DNA from: Ascochyta rabiei
Lineage: Eukaryota > Ascomycota > Dothideomycetes > Pleosporales > Didymellaceae
NCBI RefSeq assembly: GCF_004011695.2
Contig: NC_082405.1
Span: forward strand, 992,001-1,056,000
Reading direction: 5' to 3'
Length of the DNA: 64,000 nucleotides
The notes beneath the pieces are model-generated. The model saw nothing but the letters and a program-made list of their open reading frames with translations, was not told the DNA's origin and made no database searches. The position numbers were made by a program, and so were the translations under genes. Below, piece after piece: positions 22,401-34,933 of this stretch; within the stretch, counting starts at the first letter, position 1; each line of letters starts with the position of its first letter.

Positions 22401-23876
22401 GATTGCTAGTGTGGGCCGAGTAACAGATATGTTGTCGAGTAAAGAATGGCGGGGAAAGAGAAGTAGATACAAAGCCGGAAAGACCACTACCTTATAAAGA
22501 GCACAGGGGCAAGACCTTAACGGGCCTAACGTCCTGCAGAATGGCACCTGGGCATCTAGAATTCGCAATTACTCCTAACGCTCCTCCATTACAGAACCTA
22601 GCTCTCGAGTCGGCCTAACACCGAACACAATCATGTGATTTCACTAATTCGACTGTGGTGGCCTTGTTCTCGTATGCTCTTGCTAGACGAGGCGTTCGTT
22701 AGCAGCGGTCTGCCGACCGGAACGGTGTGTAGCGCTTTGAAGATGGCTTTCACTTGATGGATTTCTCGGCGAGTTCTGCGACGAAGGGTCACTTTGCCGC
22801 AGCCCAGCCTTCTTATCACGGAACAGTAGCCTATCAGAGCCTAAGCATGCCTTGGCTACGAAGCCCTGTCCAATACGACTCCATCCCCGCACGCCAATTA
22901 TCATAATTTATCCGGCTCCACTGAAAGCTTGATCCCCAGGTTCCCCAAATTCCCCACTACCATCTCCATGCTCCATGCTCCATGCTCCATGCTCCATGCC
23001 AACCGAGCTAGACTCGCTGTAACGTTACACCGAGAGGTGAGACGGCGGAAATATCACCTACTGCTTCCCCAATGCTGGATCGCTACCGGTGGGAGCGGGC
23101 GGAGTGCAGAGAAGAGCCTGGTGTTTTCCTTAACGAGCTAGAGGTGGCTGCATGCTAAAAGATCGCAGAGCTCGGAGACGGGTGGAGGGATGAGGCTATT
23201 TTCAATGTTTTCGAGAGCGTACGACTCGGACAACCATCGCATCACCGAACCCATCGCCGAATGCCCCTCTTTCTGTACCGTCAGTCAGGTGAGTTGACCT
23301 ATCTCATGGACCAGCTGATCCCCCGGACGCGCTAGTCACTTTTGCGGAGATCCCGTATGTCAGAGCTGTGGGGCCCCAGTCAAGCAAACAGACTCGATAC
23401 CCTGACTGTGCAATTCCATTAGGGCACTTAGCGCCTTGGTTTCACGTCGCTGGTGAAATGAGTGAAGGCCGATTTTGGGATGTGTCGGCGACGCCCGTCG
23501 TGTCCAGCCCCGTCGAGCCTTCCAGTCACATGGCGGTGTAGCTTTACGAGACGAGTCAATACCAATTTCCTCAGCCGGATCCTGAAAGCGGATCGTGGAA
23601 GAGTGGGCTCGCGAAGCCGACAACTGACAACCTGACTGAAGTTACCATAGAACTTGCTCTCTTGACAGCCCATAAAGTGTTCCAACTTCAATTCCGTCTA
23701 TGAATGTAAGTGCGTGTTTAGCCGATATAACTATATAATACGAAAGAACTGATTCTACTCAAATGCTTCTCAATACAAATTCACCATGCTCACGCTCATG
23801 CTATGCAAGTGATCTTCACCAAGCCCATCTCGAATCACGCCCAAACTCCACGCTAGAATGCAAGACGAGCCAAAGC
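22401..23876. other. Intergenic, 1.5 kb
   Basis: Upstream region of the permease and 3' flank of the kinesin gene. No convincing gene. It contains a small 7-bp tandem repeat at 22964-22998, listed separately. Confidence 0.5.
22964..22998. repeat. Short tandem repeat, 5 x 7 bp (CTCCATG)
   Basis: Five perfect head-to-tail copies of CTCCATG in the region upstream of the sugar permease. Likely polymorphic; no function is indicated. Confidence 0.9.
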
Positions 23877-26202
23877 TCAAAAATCGTAATCACCACCAAT
23901 GCTCAGTCCCATCCTCATATTTTCCACAGTCTTGCCGCTGACACCCTTCAGTGTAGCCAAACTTGCCAGGTCCTGTACTTCAGCGTTGTCCATCTCCATC
24001 AAGCAATTCACTATAGCATCAGCCTTTTTCAAGCCCACTCCTTTCAGCGACTTAATTTGGTTGACGTCCCGGCTGTTGATGATTTTTAGAAGATGAGATG
24101 TTCGCGGTGTTTGCTCGCCAGGGGCGGCAGAAAGATCAAGGTCGTCGCGGAAGATAGGAAGTTTCTTCATCACCTTCTTGGGCTTGCGAGCCACCTTTGG
24201 CCTCGCCACGAAGCTGTCTTCTGATGCAAACGAGTCATCGTGGTCTGACTGTGGCGGTGGTGCAAATCCATCATCCTCTGATTCCGCATCATCCCGGAAC
24301 ACCGTCTTCGGCCTAGAGGCCTTCTTGTCTGCCTTCAATGGTGCCATCAGGCTTGATGCTGGTGCTGGCAGTGCTGTTGTCGAGACGTGCTTTTGTCCGT
24401 CTTCGCGCTTTAGTCGTATTCGATCCTCCAAACTTCTCATCTTCAATTGTAGCTTCTCGTTGCCAGGGAAGTACGGCTCGGCCAAGTGATACATGCGAAG
24501 AGCGCTAACATCTTCGCCCCGTGCATGATGCTGCTTGGCCATTAGCAAGAACTGCAGGCCTTGTGATTTTCCATCGTCTTCCTTTGCATCAATGCGGTGT
24601 TCTAGGTCATCAAGGCGCCGCTGTAGCTCGTCCGAAAGTGCAGGAGCTGCAGTTGCAGCATCCTGCAATGCTTTCTCTGCGAGACGCTCGTCGATCCTCT
24701 GCGCGATGAGCGCTTCGATAGATTCTTTCGTCATACCGGGCTCGATGTTACGAACTCGTGAGGTGCTGTCAGCCGCTCGGAACGTTTTGGTAGGCCGGGT
24801 GACGAACGTGCTGCTCGGCTCTGCCACCCGCTTCTGCGCTTCCGTCCGTCGTACGCCTTGATTCTGAGAAGCAAGGTTAGATACACGTGAGACAGGCTTG
24901 CGAGAATCAGAGTACACGGAAAAGGCCTTCACAGGCTTCTCTCCCTTCTTCTCCTTCCCTGTCTCAGTTACATTGGCATTAGCTGCTGCCGTCAAGGCTC
25001 GTAGAGGCTGTCGCTTGATGTTTGCCCCTCCGATGCTACTTGTCACTGCAAGAGGTTTCGTCATGCTTCTGTAAACCGGGTCGTTCTCCACTTCCGCGAC
25101 TTCGATCTTCTTCGTGCGGCTGGCAAAGTTCAGAGAGCTAATCGTGTCCAGGTGATACGCGCGAGTCGGTGCGAGATTGAGGATCATGACAGTCAGACCC
25201 TTGTTTTGACCAAGTGAGAGGATTCGCGTCATCTTCGACTCTCGGTATGGTATCCTGCTCTGCTTCTTGTTCATCGCCTCGACGCATTGCGCTAGCACGA
25301 AAAGGGACTTATTGATAGCAGAACTCTCGACCAGGCGCTCTTTGTTGTTTTCTGTACGTCGGTTGTCTTCTGAGCCTGCGAGATCGATGCAGGATGCTCG
25401 GCTGATGCGAATCGTCGTTTCCGTGGTCTGTGTGATCTTGACACAAAGTACGGCGTGTGAGCGCGAAGAGTGAGCGTTGAGCTATGCTTCTGTTAGTACT
25501 TCGATTCAACCTTTTGAGACCGTCATCATACCTTTGTCGCAGACGTCGAACGGTTCATGTTCGCCTGATCGTACAGCTGCTCGAACTCCTTCAAAGTTGT
25601 GCATGGCTTCTCAGTCAGACCAACAACGACTGTCTTTCCGTGATTGTCGCGAATTGGGAGTCCAGATGGTGTGCGTTTCTCCGGAGGCTCAAAAAGGTCA
25701 TATACGCGATCGCAGTAGATCTCGAAGTATTCCAGTGCGACCTCCACATTTGTCGCGCCGGCTGTGTCCTTCTCGACTTTCTTGCATCGCCGATATATAG
25801 CGCTCAACAGTCGGGGGATTACACCACGGTCGGCCAGCGACTTCCCTCCTCGCATCGTATGTGTCTTGCCGGTACCGGTGCAGCCATGCGCGAAGATCGA
25901 CAGGTCAAAGCCATTGAACAGGTGTTTCACTGTCGGTGCGACTGGCCGTGTGTTAGCGGGCTGCCGGTGGCGACCAGTGGTCTCTACGCACTTTCGGCAT
26001 CGAACAGTTGTTGTTGTGTGGCTTCCTGCTCGTACACAGAGCTGAACTGGAAGCTGAACGACTCTGCATCGTTCTTTGGGCTGGGTAACCGCACGACTGT
26101 AGCGGTGGAATCGCCATCGAGCGCTTCGGCCGTGACGATGGTGTCCCTGTCGAGCTCCTGCTTGAGCAGTGGCCGGATTCGTGCGACGACGCGGACGCTC
26201 AT
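23877..26202 (-). CDS. Kinesin-10/Kid (KIF22)-like chromokinesin with C-terminal helix-hairpin-helix
   Basis: complement(join(23877..25481,25532..25941,25992..26202)), 741 residues. Both introns are 50 nt. The N-terminal motor starts SVRVVARIRPLL. The P-loop is GCTGTGKT at 90-97, switch I is SSRSH and switch II is DLAGSE; the motor ends with the SSLNFASRTKKI neck region. The middle is Lys/Arg/Ser-rich, with a predicted coiled segment (ALSDELQRRLDDLEHRID). The last ~60 residues (IKSLKGVGLKKADAIV ... LKGVSGKTVENMR) form paired helix-hairpin-helix motifs, the DNA-binding tail of metazoan Kid. A role in chromosome movement on spindle microtubules is inferred from the family. The N-terminal position of the motor implies plus-end direction. 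A 1.2-kb divergent region separates it from the mucin gene. Confidence 0.88.
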
Positions 26203-27380
26203 GTTGTTTACACCGGCGGAAAAGACACGAGTGCAAAGATAAAGAATACAAAAGTGCAGAACCGCAATAACAAGGAAAGCACGCGGCCTATCGTGACGTC
26301 GACTCGATCTACAGAGTGTAAAGGCCACCCCGGTTGGTCGTATTTGCTTTCCCTGACCGTTTCGCTTATTTGACATCACCACAGCAACGAATAAGGAACG
26401 GCACGTGCTCGAAGTTTCAACCCAGATATCGATCGGGAGGTGGGACTGCAACCAGCGTGCTCTCGATTCAGCCCATAAACGATGGTGTAAAAATCGACGT
26501 TTGGCATCTGACATGTCTGTCCCATACAGAACATCGTGTGGCGATTGACAGGTCAAGTGCGGTGGTGTCTGAGCTGTAGCATAGTTGTACCAGAGCATTC
26601 GTGCACAGGAATTAATCCTGGATATCAGAAGGCATCCCTCGGGTTGCTCTGTAGTGTGGGCTGCTATTGAACTCGTCACCATTTATGTTGTTGTCGTGCA
26701 TGTGCACACCGCCAAGGTGCAGCCATGTCTTCCTGGGCGGGCATAATGTTCGCGAGCGCCAAATCTAGACTTCAGAAGGACCACGTAGGTTTGAACGTTC
26801 CGCTGAGCCTCATGATAATGCCGTGGGCCGCTTAGTCGCCTGCGTAGCCACGAAGAAGATGTCGTTGTTCGACGAGCCGCCCAGGTCACGAGGCTGCACT
26901 GTCCTGCGTCGTCTGATTGGCTCTCGCGTACCTAGCTCCAAGCTGAAACAAGAGTGCTTTTGTCTCTAGGCAAGCTCCTCCAACCAACCTTTGGAAGTCA
27001 AGTATTTTCGGAAACAACCTGGTGTCGCCTCCAAATTGAGGCCAAATGGGCCAGTACTACATGAGAGGCTACAATTAGTCCAGACAAAGGGTAAGGCGGG
27101 TACCGATGCTTCAAAGCCAGAGCAGACCCCTGCGAGCGGTGAGTCTCGCACAGTAGAGCTCCAGACTTGTGCGTTGTCGACTGTCTGAGTCGAACGATTC
27201 TTGTCGTTTGCTTCTCCGTTTTCCAGCTTGGTTCTCTTCGTTCCGTCGATCGTTGCCTTCATAATTGTCTATTTCCTCAGTCATTTTGGATTTCTCTGTT
27301 TCTGCTCTCATCCAGTCGTAAACGCGCGCGTTCCTTTCGTTCTCCACTTCCGTTCTCCCTAATCCGCGAGTCCATCCAAG
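26203..27380. other. Divergent intergenic region, 1.2 kb
   Basis: Upstream of the chromokinesin (-) and the mucin-like gene (+). Small open frames here are not credible. The segment 27150-27380 is pyrimidine-rich and is probably the 5' UTR of the mucin gene. Confidence 0.5.
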
Positions 27381-29155
27381 ATGGCTCGTTTTACTTCTCT
27401 ATTGCTGCTGGCAGCGTCTTCTTCTATTGTTGCTGGAGGGCCGCTACCCAAAGGCCACAGGAGACAGTTGTATGTTGTCTACAAATCCATCGCGCTCCAA
27501 GCCTAACCCCCAGCAGACTCTCCAGCTACGCAAACACAATATCGGTAGCCTCTTCAACCGTCGAGGTGTCTCGGTCTCTAAGCACAGCGGAAGATGTTTC
27601 ATCGACGTCTCTTGCTACCGCGGATGGCTCAGTCTTCTCGTCACAGCCTACGTTTGCCTCCACAAGGCCGTCGAATTCTGTACCGACTTTACTATCTTTT
27701 AGCGAGCAGTACGCCAGCGCAGAGACTGCTGTCATCATTCAGCCCGTACAACCCACTATTTTTACACAGACAGCACCTGCTATCACGTTCCTCCTTCCAG
27801 ATGGCCAAGCAATGGCCACCCAAACACCTGAGGTTGTTCTATCGACTTCATTCATTACGTCGCTGGCACCGGTTCCTACTCTAGAAACTAAGTCGAGTGT
27901 TGTACATTCAGATGTTGCATCTTCATCATCAGCTCCTGCTGGAAATCAACCAATGAGCTCAGTGAGCTCATTCCCAGCGAAGGGCCTTTCCAGCTCAAAA
28001 GCCGAAGCCGAGAGTGAGGCGGTGAGCGCGACGACCTACGCGCCGCCCATGTTTACGTACTCGCCGGACGAGAGCACAACAGCAGCGTTCTTCGCCCCCA
28101 GTACTATTATTGTCAGCTCTACTGTCATCAGCTCCGCCCTGCCTAGCTCTATTCATTCCAGTTCTGTCACTCCTAGTCCCGCTGCGTCTGTTGGAGGACC
28201 ACCGGCACAGAACGGTACGGGAATGCCGGGCTTCACCCATCCGGGAACATCTCAAGGCACTGCAACCCCAGGTAGTAGTCCGATCAGCTACACCAGCGCA
28301 GGTCTTGTGTCGGTTACGCAAGTACTTTCCTCCGCAGTACCTACGAGCTCTACAGTGTCTTCACTGCCGTCTCCAAGCTCTGTAGTTCTGCCCCCTACCA
28401 ACTCGACCTTGATGACTTCGTCGCGCCTTGTAGTCACAAAGACAGAGTACACCACCGTCTTCCCTACACCTGCCGCGTCGCAGGTATCGTTTGTTGCAAG
28501 CTCGGCACTTTCTTCGACTCTAGCGTCAAGCGCGCCAGCGGTGTCAGTCATATCTTCGACCTCTGCGTTTGCAGCTGTTCCTGCTGTTCCTGTATCTTCC
28601 TCAGTCCAAACTTCGGTTGTACAATCGCCCTCGGCCGAACTCCTGCCTTCGACATCGCTGCAAGTTCCGCCGGTTGTTATAGTCACACAGTATACGACCG
28701 TCTTGCCGTCACCATCTTCTGCACCAGCAGAGACACCGCCAGTGTTTTCAACTCCAGCGTCTTCATCATCAAGTATTGTGATTTCTGCTGCGCCATCTTC
28801 CGTATCTACAAGCGCGGAATCGGCAACGACTCTGTCGCCAAGCACTGGGCTAGCACCAAGCTCCTCATCGAGCACGCTCGCAGCATCATCATCACCCATT
28901 GCTTCATCACTACCCACTCCAAGCGGACCTGCCTCTTCAGGGCCACCATACTCTGTCACGAATGTGGAGCCCTCGCCAACAGAAGCTCCTGCAGGACCGA
29001 GCGAGGCTCCATCAGCGCCAGCGCCGACATCTAATTCGTCTGAGGGACCATTGATCATTACACCGATCGCACCGAGTCAGATCTTCACTGTCACGGTGAC
29101 AGAAAAGGAGAAGGAAACAGTCACAGCTACTGTGACTGCCACTATAACGGCTTGA
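27381..29155 (+). CDS. Secreted Ser/Thr-rich mucin-like protein
   Basis: join(27381..27469,27517..29155), about 575 residues. The ATG at 27381 opens a clear signal peptide (ARFTSLLLLAASSSIVAG), followed by a possible dibasic processing site (KGHRRQ). A short intron with donor GTATGT then switches into the long frame. Tandem acceptors at 27513 and 27516 (and 27525) are all in frame; I used 27516. The mature part is dominated by Ser, Thr, Ala, Pro and Val, expected to be heavily O-glycosylated. A motif is repeated about 82 residues apart: TEYTTVFPTP and TQYTTVLPSP. The C-terminus (VTVTEKEKETVTATVTATITA pattern) is Thr/Val-rich with no hydrophobic GPI-addition tail, so it is probably secreted or trapped in the wall. 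Family unknown. Confidence 0.75.
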
Positions 29156-29693
29156 GTGAATGACGTGTGGACGGAAGCAAGATGAGGAAGGGAGGTAGAA
29201 AGAAAGAGAGCGACGGGCCAGGTGCACAAAACGATACGACTAATAGGATGACTGAATTTGATACCCAATACAGACTATATAGCAGGACTATGATCCAAAC
29301 TTTACCCAACATCACCAAAAGTCCTTGAAATTCTTGATTTGTATGTGCTTCGACCGGTTCTTGTCGAATTTTTGGACGGCAATGTATACTTGAATTTTAC
29401 AGTATTGCGCATAATCATCGGATGGTATTGAGAGTGGAAGTCCGTTGCGGCGTGTCTGATCGAATAGTCACCTACCGTGCCGTCTATATGGGGAGTAATA
29501 CAATGAGAGCGAGGCGTCTTCTTAGTGGGAAATCCAAGTCACCACAAGTAACACGTCTTGAAGAAAGCAATCTCGACTCAAGCTCGAAAAGGTATCAAAG
29601 TCATTTACTCGATATGATATACACCATTCATTATTCTTCGCCTCGTTATGCAAATTTGGTATCTTTCCGCCCAACGCCATATCGAAAAACCCA
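29156..29693. other. Convergent intergenic region
   Basis: 3' flanks of the mucin gene (+) and the UBR7-like gene (-). AT-richer than its surroundings; no feature seen. Confidence 0.5.
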
Positions 29694-31473
29694 TCAGTAA
29701 CCACTCTGCTCTTTCCTAGTATTTCCATCCGCGCCAGCATCACCGTCCTCGTCACTCTTACTCGTCTTTGCTCCAACAGCAGCCTCCTGGATCCCCTGTT
29801 CATCACCTCTCAGCTTCTCAAAGTACGCCTTAACATCCTCCGCACCAACAGCCTTCCCAGACTCTGCAAAAGGCTTCAAGAATGCCGAAACCTTGTCTTT
29901 GAGCTGCGCATACGCCATAGCACCCTGTATGGCGCGCACACGATCCATGTTGTTGAACGCTGCTTCGCCGCGGTCGAGTATGGACCCTGTGCCAACGGAC
30001 TGTACACCCTCATCGCCGTCCTCGGAGATTGGTGGCTCGTAAGTATCCTCTTCTTCTAGCAGTTGTGGATGGGGTTTGAGAAGCGGGAAGCAGGAGGCGC
30101 AGCGGCAGAGGTGGTCGCGGAAGTCGGGTTTGAGGAAGAGCGAGAAAGAGTTGGTAAGTGCTGGTGTGGGCAGAGGAGGGAGGGATACCAGCTTGCAGGT
30201 TGAGATGTCTTCTTTTTTAGGTGTAGTTGGAAGAACGGTAGTAGCCTCTGGGGTGCTAGAAAGTGCAGTGCTAGGGTTTTCGGATTTCTGGCGCTTAGCA
30301 GAAACCGGGATTGACAGCGTTGTGTTGTTCAGCTCATCATCGTCCGCATCAGATGCCTTGCGCTTCTTCGAATCGTCATTTGTGGCGTCGAGGGCCGATG
30401 TAGCGGTCTCTGTAGGCTGAACAGCATTGAGAGCCTTCTGGGTATAGACTGGGGGCAGGAAGCCAGGGGATCCTGCGAGTTTCTTGATCCAGGGATTGGC
30501 TTCCACGCATTTATAGCAAAGAAAGTGGTCGAAGTCGTCTTCAGGCGGAAAGCCCGGAGGTAGCGGCGTATCTTCATCCTCGTTCTGTTCAACTGCAGTT
30601 GCCATATCATTTCCGTCCTCACCGCTACGCTCAAGCGCTGCCGCATCCAATATTGGCGTAGCTATTCCGATCTCATGTCTTTTGTCCTCCACGTTGACGT
30701 CGGTGTTCACGTCTGTGCCGTTGGTATCCTTTTTCTCTGGCTTCTCAATCGACTTCGCATACTCCTCACGGGTGAAGCCGACCAAACACTCTGGGTGCCA
30801 CCAGTCTTCACCGCAGCCGCCTTCGACAACAGTTCCTAGCCCTAGACACTGGAACATGGTTCCTTTTTCTTGATGCGCGTCATAGTCCTCGCCGCAGCCA
30901 CAAAACCTGTTCTTGAAATTCTGGTTGTACTTGTTGCTCTTCGCGGCCTCCTCGCCAGTGACACCTCCCTTCTGCCCAGTCTTAGCATTGATGCGCAAAG
31001 TGCATGGCACGTTCTCAGGCATCCGAGTTGTGCCGCAATCACAGATGAAATCGCGTTTGTTAAACAACTCAACAAGGGTGTGTTCGCCGTGGCAGGATAT
31101 TGAGCAGGAATAGCATACGCCTGCGGGTGTGTGGACTTGGGCGGCGCTGGCGGGCGGCGGGCTACACGTGAGGCATGCGTAGAGACTCTGACGTAGAGGG
31201 CCGAGATCGCGTGTGCAGGTGTCGAATTGCTGCCGTGTATCAGCTTCAGCATTAAGCAGTGGCGTGGTGCACTGACGTAGGGCAGAGCTTCGCGCGCTTC
31301 TGCCTCGAGGCTGAGTTGTTCCTTGATGAACCTGCCGCAGAAACTTCAGATATTGTTCCATGTGTTGATTGCGTTTGTACATACTCTGCTGCTGTCTGGG
31401 AACTTTCGGATACTTGTGATATGCTGCTCGTCCGTGGCTTCGCTGACGTGGTTGTGGACTGAGAGTCCGCCAT
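29694..31473 (-). CDS. UBR7/Mlo2-type UBR-box and PHD-finger protein
   Basis: complement(join(29694..31229,31277..31331,31385..31473)), 559 residues. Exon 2 is only 55 nt. Splicing (introns 47 and 53 nt) restores the conserved EAEAREALPYQFDTCTRDLGPLRQ-type start across exons 2 and 3, which none of the unspliced frames shows. The UBR box covers residues ~53-125 (CYSCSISCHGEHTLVELF, FICDCGT). A PHD-like zinc finger follows (RFCGCGEDY ... CEDWWHPECLVGF-like). The C-terminal half is Ser/Pro/Glu-rich with a helical end. Relatives are human UBR7, a PHD/UBR protein linked to histone ubiquitylation and chaperoning, and S. pombe Mlo2. Nuclear location is inferred. It shares a 418-bp divergent promoter with MCM2. 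Confidence 0.88.
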
Positions 31474-31891
31474 TGCAGGAATACGGGGCGCTCGATGTGC
31501 GCAGCAGGACTACTGTGGTCGTGGTCTGATTTTTATGGTATTGGGGCTTCCAAAGCAAGGTGAATATGGTATTGGTGTCACACTGCTCAAGATGCTGGAA
31601 CCTCTGGCGTAGGCAGAATCAATTAAACCCTCATTCGGCTAGCGCCACGCGTTGCTACGGCAGGCGCGTCACGGTCGCGATTTCCTCCTCAAGACTAACC
31701 CCACACCCCCATATACACGACCACTTCCGTATCTCTTCACAACCTCGTGTAAGATACACAATTACGCATTGACTCTCCATGAGGTAGGTAAACACCTTTG
31801 TGGCACACATGACAATAGCGACTAAGCCCCTGCCCCTCTCTTACCGCCCATTCAGCTGCTAACAAAGCGCAGTTCACCTTTACGCTCAAAC
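31474..31891. other. Divergent promoter region of the UBR7-like gene and MCM2
   Basis: 418 bp between two start codons. Contains an MCB-type ACGCGT at 31647 and a GGCGCGTC motif at 31663, both on the MCM2 side. Confidence 0.6.
31647..31652. promoter_or_regulatory. MCB-like element ACGCGT upstream of MCM2
   Basis: The palindrome ACGCGT, the binding core of the yeast MBF (Mbp1-Swi6) G1/S factor, lies 240 bp before the MCM2 ATG. Replication genes are classic MBF targets. The same hexamer also occurs at 62548, upstream of the mitochondrial Mtf2 gene, so chance occurrence is possible. Confidence 0.35.
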
Positions 31892-34580
31892 ATGTCGTCT
31901 GCAAACCGCGGGGCAGGGCCTAGCAGGAACCGCAACAAGCGTTCCCGTGATGACGAACTGTCATCTTCTGCTGCGCTACCACCGTCGAGCCGTGAGTGAC
32001 ACCAGTTCAAAGGAAGCGACGGACATCTGATATATCACAGCCATGGCTTCCTCGCCGCCGATGCTGCCACAAGACGAAGATGCAGACATGCTTGACGAAG
32101 ACGACATCATCCGGGACGTGGACGACTTAGACGAAGAAGCTGAGGAAGCTGAGGGTATCGATCTTTTCGCAGACGATTTCGAGAACGACTACAGCAGACG
32201 CGAGAACGATGCATACGAGGGCGAGGGTATCGATGACGAAGGCGAATACGATGAACTCACACTCGATCAAAGGCGAGAGCTCGAACGGCGTCTCAATGCT
32301 CGCGATCGGGAGGCCAGACGTCGCATGCCTGCTGCTTTCCTGCCAGACGACGACGACCAGGATGGTCTGGCTGATCTGATGGGCCAGGGCCGCCGCCGCG
32401 TACGGAGACATCGATATGACGAAGATCAGGATGACATGGACATGGGCGACGATATCATGAACGAGGAGTTGACCCTGGAGGCTCTTACAGACGTAAAGGC
32501 CAACAATCTGACTGATTGGGTCGCCCAGCCACAAGTCGCTCGTACCATTGCCCGCGAATTTAAGTCGTTCCTAACAGAATATACGGATGAGAACGGAACA
32601 TCGGTCTACGGTACTCGCATTCGAACACTCGGTGAAGTCAACGCCGAATCCCTGGAAGTATCCTTCGACCATCTTGCCGAATCGAAGGCGACACTGGCGT
32701 ATTGGCTTGCAAACACCCCGACTGAGATGCTAAAGATCTTCGACCAAGTCTCTATGGAAGTTGTGCTCCTTCATTACCCTGATTACGAGCGAATTCACAA
32801 CGAGATCCACGTTCGTATCACAGATGTACCGGTTCAGTACACCCTGCGCCAGCTTCGTCAGTCCCACCTGAATAGTTTGGTCCGTGTCAGTGGAGTTGTC
32901 ACTCGCCGCAGTGGAGTGTTCCCTCAGCTCAAGTACGTCAAATTTGACTGTACAAAGTGCGGTACTACACTTGGTCCGTTTCATCAGGATTCAAATGTCG
33001 AAGTCAAGATCTCTTTCTGTCAGAACTGCCAATCTCGCGGCCCTTTCACAGTCAACTCGGAACGAACAGTATACCGCAACTATCAGAAGCTTACTCTACA
33101 GGAGTCTCCAGGAACTGTGCCTGCTGGTCGTTTGCCCCGTCACCGTGAAGTTATTCTTCTCTGGGACCTGATTGACTCTGCGAAACCCGGCGAGGAGATC
33201 GAGGTTACCGGTATCTACCGCAACAACTACGATGCTGCTCTCAATAACAAGAACGGCTTCCCTGTCTTTGCCACCATTTTGGAGGCCAACTACGTTGTCA
33301 AGTCTCATGATCAGCTGGCTGGTTTTCGACTCACTGACGAGGACGAGCGGGAAATTCGGAGGCTGGCCAAGGACCCGAAGATTGTGGACAAGGTCATTGA
33401 CTCGATTGCGCCCAGCATCTACGGTCACACCGACATCAAGACCGCTGTTGCGCTTTCGCTGTTTGGTGGTGTCAGTAAAGAGGCAGCTGGTCGTCACTCG
33501 ATTCGTGGTGATATCAACGTTCTGCTACTTGGAGATCCTGGTACAGCAAAGTCCCAAATCTTGAAGTATGTCGAGAAGACAGCTCATCGTGCCGTCTTCG
33601 CGACAGGTCAAGGAGCATCCGCTGTCGGTCTGACAGCTTCCGTTCGCCGCGACCCTATGACAAGCGAATGGACTTTAGAGGGTGGTGCGCTGGTGCTTGC
33701 TGACAAGGGAACATGTCTTATTGATGAGTTTGACAAGATGAACGACCAGGATCGGACATCTATCCACGAAGCCATGGAACAGCAGACTATCTCCATTTCC
33801 AAGGCAGGTATCGTTACAACTCTCCAGGCCCGTTGCGCCATTGTTGCAGCGGCCAATCCCATCGGCGGTCGCTACAACTCCACCATCCCATTTTCGCAGA
33901 ACGTCGAGTTGACAGAGCCCATTTTGTCGCGTTTCGACATCTTGTGTGTCGTACGTGACACCGTCGATCCGAAAGAGGATGAGCGTCTTGCTAAATTCGT
34001 TGTCAACTCCCACGGCCGAGCGCATCCTCACGTCAATTCTGCCTACGGCTATTCCGATAAAGCCAAGGCTACACAAAATGGCGAGAACGGCGAAGGTATG
34101 GAGGTCGATGAGATGGAAACTTCTCGCAAGGAGAGTGAGATTCCACAGGAGCTGCTAAGGAAGTACATCCTCTATGCCCGCGAAAAGTGCAGGCCGAAGC
34201 TCTACCAGATCGATCAAGACAAGGTCGCTCGCCTATTTGCTGACATGCGTCGCGAGTCAATGGCCACTGGAGCGTACCCCATCACCGTAAGTCACCCTCA
34301 TTCTTTGCTCAGATTCAGATACTAATCATTCCAGGTCCGTCATCTGGAAGCTATCCTTCGTATCGCAGAAGCGTTCTGTAAGATGCGCTTGTCAGACTAC
34401 TGCTCCTCTCAGGACATTGACCGTGCCATTGCTGTCACTGTCGACTCGTTTGTTGGCTCGCAAAAGGTCAGCGCAAAGAAGGCGTTGGCGAGATCGTTTG
34501 CCAAGTACACTTTGAACAGGCCTGGTGCTGTTCGTGCGCCTGCAAGGGCTGGACGCAACGCTCAACGCGCAGCTGCATAG
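31892..34580 (+). CDS. MCM2: DNA replication licensing factor MCM2
   Basis: join(31892..31991,32041..34286,34335..34580), 863 residues. The introns are 49 and 48 nt. Subunit 2 of the MCM2-7 replicative helicase. The acidic N-terminal tail (DEDADMLDEDD, DLDEEAEEAEG) is the histone H3-H4 binding region typical of MCM2. A C4 zinc finger reads CTKC...CQNC (about residues 333-362). The AAA+ core has Walker A GDPGTAKS, Walker B CLIDEFDKMN and the arginine-finger motif SRFD. The family's C-terminal winged region ends at GRNAQRAAA. The start MSSANRGAGPSRNRNKRSRDDE lies in a separate 100-nt exon, and length matches yeast Mcm2. Confidence 0.97.
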
Positions 34581-34933
34581 TTGTTCAATGGTGGACTTGG
34601 AGCAGTGCTGTGGTATGATATTCAGAGAATGATTTTGATAAAGACTTTTTACGATAGTACGCATTGCTTGGGTGAACGCAAGTTTTGCAAGATTTGTATT
34701 CACAGCTACTGGCGTTTGGAGTTCGTCCATAGCTACATATACCAATCGCGGTTTATCCTGTTCGCTCTGTGACGTCAGGCATGGGGCGCCAAATAGGCAT
34801 CCCGCGTGGCAGTCTGTCTGCCTGATGCGAATCTCTTCGGGGCCTCACTTGGAACTATAAACCTAAAAGTGACAACCTCAATCAAGACCAACACAATCTG
34901 TCTCCTTTGCGCTCCATCGTCCTTGTTCACGTC
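34581..34933. other. Intergenic
   Basis: Between MCM2 and the F-box pseudogene. A TATAA-like sequence at 34856 lies 75-80 bp before the pseudogene ATG. Confidence 0.4.

Noticed and set aside
28288..29058. 256-codon minus ORF opposite the mucin gene
   Set aside because: Reverse-complement shadow of Ser/Thr/Ala codons; the plus strand has signal peptide and intron.
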